Part shown: one piece after another, positions 7,179 to 10,978 of the stretch
Layout of the letters: every line of letters begins with the position of its first letter
Position numbering within the stretch: the first letter of the stretch is position 1
DNA from: SIG578 sp036311245
GTDB lineage: Bacteria; Bacillota; Clostridia; Oscillospirales; Ruminococcaceae
DNA length: 10,978 nucleotides
Assembly (NCBI GenBank): GCA_036311245.1
Contig: JAXJQH010000051.1
Coordinates: 1-10,978, forward strand
Direction of reading: 5' to 3'
Notes under the pieces: model-generated
The model's input: only the letters and a program-made list of their open reading frames with translations
What the model was told of the DNA's origin: nothing
The model's database searches: none
Made by a program: the position numbers and the translations under genes

Positions 7179-7780
7179 TTAAGCTTACACAAGCCGTTGT
7201 TGTTGAGGGAAAATATGACAGAATGAGGCTTTCCTCTGTTTTAGACACAACGATCGTAGAAACGGGCGGATTTCGCATTTTTTCTGATGATGATACAGTT
7301 TCTATGCTCAGAGCCCTTGCAAAAAGGTGCGGACTTATTATTTTTACCGACAGCGATTTTGCTGGCTTTCGCATCCGCAATTTCTTGAAAAATAAGATTA
7401 CCGAAGGAACGGTTATAGACGCATATCTCCCCGATGTTTTAGGAAAAGAAAAGCGCAAGGCTCACCCTTCAAAAGAGGGGCTTTTAGGGGTAGAAGGCTT
7501 TTGCGAGCAGGATATCCTTGAAGCTCTGAAAAAAGCAGGGGTTACAAGCGGAAAGATATGCGAAAACCCTTCAGAGCGCATTACCCGCTTTGATTTATAT
7601 GAGCTTGGGCTCAGCGGCGGAAAAAACAGCGCAGAAAAACGCGCCCTTATTTTAAAAAAGCTCTCGCTCCCCTCTCATCTTTCAAGCACAGTTTTACCCG
7701 ATGTTCTATCTTCTATTATATCTAAAGAAGATTTTTTCAGCTTAGTATACCAGTTATTTCCATCCAAGGAGGATATTTAA
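7175..7780 (+). CDS. RNase M5-like Toprim protein (DUF4093-type)
   Basis: Protein of 201 residues with an N-terminal Toprim domain. VVVEGKYD carries the conserved Glu11, and FTDSDFAGFRIR carries the DxD pair Asp59 and Asp61. GVEGF followed by an ILEAL helix and a C-terminal helical part resembles RNase M5, the enzyme that matures 5S rRNA in Bacillota. RNase M5 normally reads TDPDxxGExIR; here Phe65 replaces the Glu after the Gly. It may be an M5 variant or a paralogue with another RNA or DNA target. The ATG overlaps the holA stop as ATGA (7175-7178), and there is only a weak GGGAAAAG ahead of it, so its translation is probably coupled to holA. RNase M5 genes more often sit next to rsmA/ksgA, which is not seen here. 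Confidence 0.75.
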   Translation: MIKLTQAVVVEGKYDRMRLSSVLDTTIVETGGFRIFSDDDTVSMLRALAKRCGLIIFTDSDFAGFRIRNFLKNKITEGTVIDAYLPDVLGKEKRKAHPSKEGLLGVEGFCEQDILEALKKAGVTSGKICENPSERITRFDLYELGLSGGKNSAEKRALILKKLSLPSHLSSTVLPDVLSSIISKEDFFSLVYQLFPSKEDI

Positions 7781-7783
7781 TCT

Positions 7784-9190
7784 ATGGTCTTTTCAAGCCT
7801 GACATTTATGTATGTTTATCTGCCCATTGTTTTGGGTATATATTTTCTTGTTCCCAGACCGCTTAAAAACTTTGTAATGTTTATTGCGGGCCTTTTGTTC
7901 TACGGATGGGGCGAGCCTTTTTATCTCTGGATAATGGTACTCTCAACACTTATTGACTACTCTGCAGGCCTTGTTATGTCACGCTTTGACGATAAACCGA
8001 CTATCCGCAGGCTTTGTCTTATTGCATCTGTGGCAATGAATTTGGGTCTGCTCTCTATCTTTAAATACAGCGGATTTTTTGTCACAAGCATAAATTCAAT
8101 ATTGGGAACATCTATCCCTGTTCCCGACATTCCGCTTCCCATAGGAATATCCTTCTACACCTTCCAGAGTATGTCCTATACCATTGACCTTTATATGCGC
8201 AATATTCCTGTGCAGAAAAATCCCGTTACATTTGCAACCTATGTTACTCTATTCCCGCAAATAGTTGCAGGTCCTATTGTAAGATACTCTGATGTTCAGA
8301 ACGAAATTGACCACCGCACAATCAGCATTGATTTGGTTGGCGAGGGCGTTGCAACCTTTATAAAAGGTCTTGCTAAGAAGGTTTTGCTTGCAAACAACAT
8401 TGGAGCTCTTTGGGCGGCAGTAAAGGCTCAAGATATAACCTCTCTGCCCGCCGCAACTGCCTGGCTTGGAATTTTGGCGTTTACATTCCAAATATACTTT
8501 GATTTCTCGGGATACTCAGATATGGCCATAGGACTTGGAAAAATGCTTGGCTTTAATTTTCCCCAAAATTTTGATTTTCCATATGTTTCCAAAAGCATTT
8601 CTGAATTCTGGCGACGCTGGCATATAACACTCGGCTCGTGGTTTCGCTCTTATGTTTATATTCCTTTAGGCGGAAACCGCAAGGGAATGTCAAGAACCGT
8701 TTTTAATCTGTTTATTACATGGATGCTAACAGGTTTTTGGCACGGAGCGAGCTGGAATTTCCTTATATGGGGCATCTACTTTGGAATTATAATTATTTTA
8801 GAGCGCTTGTTCCTTGGAAATTGGCTTAAAAAGCTGCCAACGTTTTTACAGATAGCATATTCGTTTATACTTGTCGTTTTTGGCTGGGTGCTTTTTGAAT
8901 TTGACAAAATGAGCAATGTATTCCTCTTCTTTAAGGCAATGTTTGGAGGAAACGGAGTAGGCTTTGCAAATGCTGATACTATCTACTATCTGCTTTCATA
9001 CATTATCATTTTTGTATTATGTATATTCTTCTCGAGTGATAAATCAAAAGCGTTGTTTGAGGGCTTTAAAAATAAATATCCCAAGCTGTGCGAATATGTT
9101 GTTCCCGTTGTTGCAATTATTATGCTGTTTGTCTGCACAGCATATCTTGTTGATGCAACATTTAACCCGTTTATCTACTTTAATTTCTAA
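7784..9190 (+). CDS. MBOAT-family O-acyltransferase (AlgI/PatA-like)
   Basis: Polytopic membrane protein of 468 residues that should move acyl (probably acetyl) groups from the cytoplasm to an extracellular glycan. Family signatures are present: the PIGISFYTFQSMSYTIDLY segment, FPQIVAGPIVRY, EFWRRWHITLGSWFRSYVYI with His280, and LTGFWHGASWN with the catalytic-type His320. About ten or more hydrophobic helices run along its length. The ribosome site AAGGAGG (7766-7772) lies inside the end of the preceding gene, and only three bases separate the two genes. The next gene encodes a DHHW-type partner, the usual two-protein arrangement for polysaccharide or cell-wall O-acetylation. The acceptor polymer cannot be told from this window. 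Confidence 0.93.
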   Translation: MVFSSLTFMYVYLPIVLGIYFLVPRPLKNFVMFIAGLLFYGWGEPFYLWIMVLSTLIDYSAGLVMSRFDDKPTIRRLCLIASVAMNLGLLSIFKYSGFFVTSINSILGTSIPVPDIPLPIGISFYTFQSMSYTIDLYMRNIPVQKNPVTFATYVTLFPQIVAGPIVRYSDVQNEIDHRTISIDLVGEGVATFIKGLAKKVLLANNIGALWAAVKAQDITSLPAATAWLGILAFTFQIYFDFSGYSDMAIGLGKMLGFNFPQNFDFPYVSKSISEFWRRWHITLGSWFRSYVYIPLGGNRKGMSRTVFNLFITWMLTGFWHGASWNFLIWGIYFGIIIILERLFLGNWLKKLPTFLQIAYSFILVVFGWVLFEFDKMSNVFLFFKAMFGGNGVGFANADTIYYLLSYIIIFVLCIFFSSDKSKALFEGFKNKYPKLCEYVVPVVAIIMLFVCTAYLVDATFNPFIYFNF

Positions 9191-9206
9191 AAGGAGGAGC
9201 TAAATT

Positions 9207-10343
9207 ATGAACGGTAAAAAACTTCTTGCTGTTTTATTTGCTGTAATTTTAATGGCTCTTCCACTTATTACAGCTTTTTCAAAAAAAGAAAAAACCTCCG
9301 AATGGGAAAATCGTGACCTTGCCACATTCCCAGGCTTTTCTACTGAGGCTATTATGGACAAGTCTTTTATGGAAGGCTTCGATTCCTATATTTCAGACCA
9401 TTTCTTTGGCAGAAACTTCTGGGTAAAACTAAAATCCAATTTAGAGCTTTTGACTCTGAAAAGAGAAAACAACTCCATTCTGCTTACCACAAAAGGAACA
9501 CTTGTTGAAGACCTTGATGAGCCAAATGAGCGTTACATCAATCAGAATATTGACGGAATTCTTTCATTTGCAAAGAATAATCCCGACGCGAAAATTTATA
9601 CCGCTGTTGCCCCCACTTCCTGCGACCTTTATTCTGACACTCTCCCCTACGGAAAGAAAGTCTGGAGCCAGAAAGAGCAGATTGATTCTTTTTACTCTAA
9701 TCTTGGAAAGAGTGTTTACGGAATTGACATTTACTCCACTCTTTACGCGAAAAGAGACCAATATATCTACTACAATACCGACCATCACTGGACTTCTCTC
9801 GGAGCATACTACGCATATCACCAGATAGCAACCGCTCTTGATTTCAAGCCCTATGAAAAAACACAGTTTGATATAGAGCATGCTTCCAACGAGTTTTACG
9901 GAACATACTCCTCAAAATCAAACATTTCGGTAGACCCCGACACCATTGACCTCTATTACAGTCACGCTTCTTCGGATTTTAAGATTACCGAGGTTTCTAT
10001 CAACAACGGAAAAGAAACAAAGGTTTACAATGACATTTATTTCCGCGAGTGGCTCAGTAAAAAGGATAAATACTCTGTATTTTTAGGTCAGGTTCAGCCC
10101 GAGGTTACAATCAAAACCAATGTGCAGAACAACAAAAAACTGCTTATCTTTAAAGATTCATTTGCTCACAGCTTAGTTCCCTTTTTATCGCTACATTATT
10201 CTGAAATTAAGCTTATAGACCTTAGATATACAAACCAAAATTACCGAGATCTTGCCGATATTGCAAGCTATGACAGTGTTCTTCTGCTTTACAACATTGA
10301 TAGCGTTGTAGGCAGCGGAAACATTGCCGCTCTCGGTGACTGA
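9207..10343 (+). CDS. DHHW-family (AlgX/AlgJ-like) extracellular O-acetylation protein
   Basis: Protein of 378 residues with a single N-terminal membrane anchor or signal (about residues 5-24), so the rest should face outside. ENRDLATFP and the YISDHFFGR region match the N-terminal part of the DHHW family. The namesake motif is seen as NTDHHWTSLGAYYAY with Asp192-His193-His194-Trp195. A nucleophile-type serine sits in FKDSFAHS at Ser318, in place of the SGNH GDSx block. This is the layout of AlgJ/AlgX-like acetyltransferases that accept acetyl groups handed over by an MBOAT protein. The gene follows its MBOAT partner by 16 bases with AAGGAGG at 9191-9197. The protein appears complete and no catalytic residue is obviously missing. 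Confidence 0.9.
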   Translation: MNGKKLLAVLFAVILMALPLITAFSKKEKTSEWENRDLATFPGFSTEAIMDKSFMEGFDSYISDHFFGRNFWVKLKSNLELLTLKRENNSILLTTKGTLVEDLDEPNERYINQNIDGILSFAKNNPDAKIYTAVAPTSCDLYSDTLPYGKKVWSQKEQIDSFYSNLGKSVYGIDIYSTLYAKRDQYIYYNTDHHWTSLGAYYAYHQIATALDFKPYEKTQFDIEHASNEFYGTYSSKSNISVDPDTIDLYYSHASSDFKITEVSINNGKETKVYNDIYFREWLSKKDKYSVFLGQVQPEVTIKTNVQNNKKLLIFKDSFAHSLVPFLSLHYSEIKLIDLRYTNQNYRDLADIASYDSVLLLYNIDSVVGSGNIAALGD

Positions 10344-10357
10344 AAGGTTTAAATTCT

Positions 10358-10978
10358 ATGGCAAAAATTTTGCGTAAGCATTTTATAAACACAGTTAAAT
10401 CAAGCTATTACAAAACGCTACTGCTGCTCGCTCTTTGCTGGGCGGCAGCTGTATTTTGTGCTGTTTGCGCTCTTTTTACCTATGCGATATCTTTAATTTT
10501 TCTCATTCCTATTTCGGTTTTGATTTATCGCTTATTTCACCGCTCCCGCTCGCTTAAATCCGGCGCAGACGGTGAAAAAAGCTGTCTTAAGCTGCTTTCA
10601 AAGCTTCCAAAGGGATTCTATGTAATACCCGATGTGACACTTAATGTTAAAAACAAAACCGCTCAGCTCGATTACATAGTTATTTCAAGGAGCGGCGTTT
10701 TTATTGTCGAGTCCAAAAATCACGGCGGAGTTATAAGCGGCTCTCTTTTAGAGCCAAGGCTCTACAAAACAAAGCATATAAACGGCAAAAAAGAAACGCG
10801 CGACTTTTACAATCCCGCATATCAGGTTTCAACACATATACGCCTTATGCGCGAGCTTTTAAATGACCAAAACTTTAATGCAAATATTTTTGGGGCGGTT
10901 TATTTTTCTAACCCACGCACTATTTTAGAGCTTGATACCTCTCTGGGCAGCGTGCCTGTTTTCAGTTTTAAACAAAGA
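10358..10978 (+). CDS. NERD-domain membrane protein, 3' end cut by window
   Basis: Open reading frame of at least 207 codons with no stop before the window ends. The first 60 residues hold two hydrophobic helices (about 20-40 and 42-58), then a basic stretch HRSRSLK. The NERD domain (nuclease-related) follows: SGADGE at 68-73 with Glu73, AQLDYIVIS with Asp105, VFIVESKNHGG with Glu118 and Lys120, and NPAYQVSTHIRLM near 152-164. These are the residues expected of the PD-(D/E)xK-like fold, so nuclease activity is possible but not shown. The domain should face the cytoplasm. The ATG is 14 bases after the DHHW gene, with a weak AAAGG at 10343-10347, which suggests lower expression in the same operon. 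Downstream domains, such as helicase or zinc-ribbon parts found in some NERD proteins, cannot be seen. Confidence 0.88.
   Translation, partial: MAKILRKHFINTVKSSYYKTLLLLALCWAAAVFCAVCALFTYAISLIFLIPISVLIYRLFHRSRSLKSGADGEKSCLKLLSKLPKGFYVIPDVTLNVKNKTAQLDYIVISRSGVFIVESKNHGGVISGSLLEPRLYKTKHINGKKETRDFYNPAYQVSTHIRLMRELLNDQNFNANIFGAVYFSNPRTILELDTSLGSVPVFSFKQR

Noticed and set aside
7708..7737. ATCTTCT/AGAAGAT stem followed by six T near the end of the Toprim gene, a possible terminator before the MBOAT gene
   Set aside because: Seven base pairs with only two G-C, an 11-base loop, and inside coding sequence; too weak to call, although the pairing with the T-run is real.
9502..9881. Overlapping 108-codon (+) and 105-codon (-) frames inside the DHHW gene
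   Set aside because: Both overlap the region with the DHHW motif in the proper frame; neither has a ribosome site or a recognisable domain.
10282..10312. Interrupted inverted repeat CTGC..TACAAC/GTTGTA..GCAG before the NERD gene
   Set aside because: Stem is interrupted, no T-tract follows, and it is fully inside the DHHW coding region.
10361..10373. Palindrome GCAAAAATTTTGC right after the NERD start codon, a possible operator
   Set aside because: Single short AT-rich palindrome with no second copy or nearby promoter.
1..10978. CRISPR array, insertion sequences, tRNA genes, phage genes or toxin-antitoxin pairs
   Set aside because: No regular repeats, transposase or integrase motifs, cloverleaf sequences or small paired ORFs were seen on either strand.

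Overview
The window reads as a chromosomal stretch of a low-to-mid GC Gram-positive bacterium of the class Clostridia, probably a gut-type Oscillospirales/Ruminococcaceae-like lineage. This is inferred from the tRNA-responsive T-box leader on alaS, strong AAGGAGG ribosome sites before most genes, the Clostridia-type cysteine-rich insert in AlaRS, and MBOAT/DHHW surface-modification genes. Every gene lies on the + strand and is packed head to tail. I saw no tRNA, rRNA, CRISPR array, transposase or other mobile element. The only non-coding stretch near 260 bases is filled by the T-box leader.

Layout. Positions 1-237 hold an alanine T-box riboswitch with its terminator. It controls alaS (261-2903), followed at once by a HIT-family nucleotide hydrolase (2918-3256) and an Apt-like phosphoribosyltransferase (3298-3837). 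Next comes comEC (3869-6073), the DNA-uptake channel, whose C-terminal metallo-beta-lactamase-like region has lost the usual metal-binding motif. A good sigma-A-type promoter overlaps the comEC stop codon and would drive holA (DNA polymerase III delta, 6129-7178). A Toprim/RNase M5-like gene (7175-7780) overlaps holA by four bases. An MBOAT O-acyltransferase (7784-9190) and a DHHW/AlgX-like partner (9207-10343) form a cell-surface acetylation pair. A membrane-anchored NERD-domain protein (10358 onward) runs off the end of the window.

The most unusual signal is RNA structure at the start of comEC. A long imperfect hairpin (3852-3950) pairs the whole ribosome binding site, the start codon and the first codons with downstream coding sequence. 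Directly abutting it, still inside the reading frame, is a perfect 12-bp GC-rich stem followed by a T-rich tract (3951-3997), which has the form of an intrinsic terminator. Together they look like an attenuation device that could keep comEC off, or end the alaS operon transcript, unless translation starts. This comes from reading base pairs by eye; no folding energy was computed.

How the genes work together. The first block is charged-tRNA and nucleotide housekeeping under alanine control. comEC appears insulated by secondary structure at its start. The holA/M5 block is replication and RNA-processing housekeeping with its own promoter. The last block (MBOAT, DHHW, NERD) is envelope-associated and probably rides on the same transcript.
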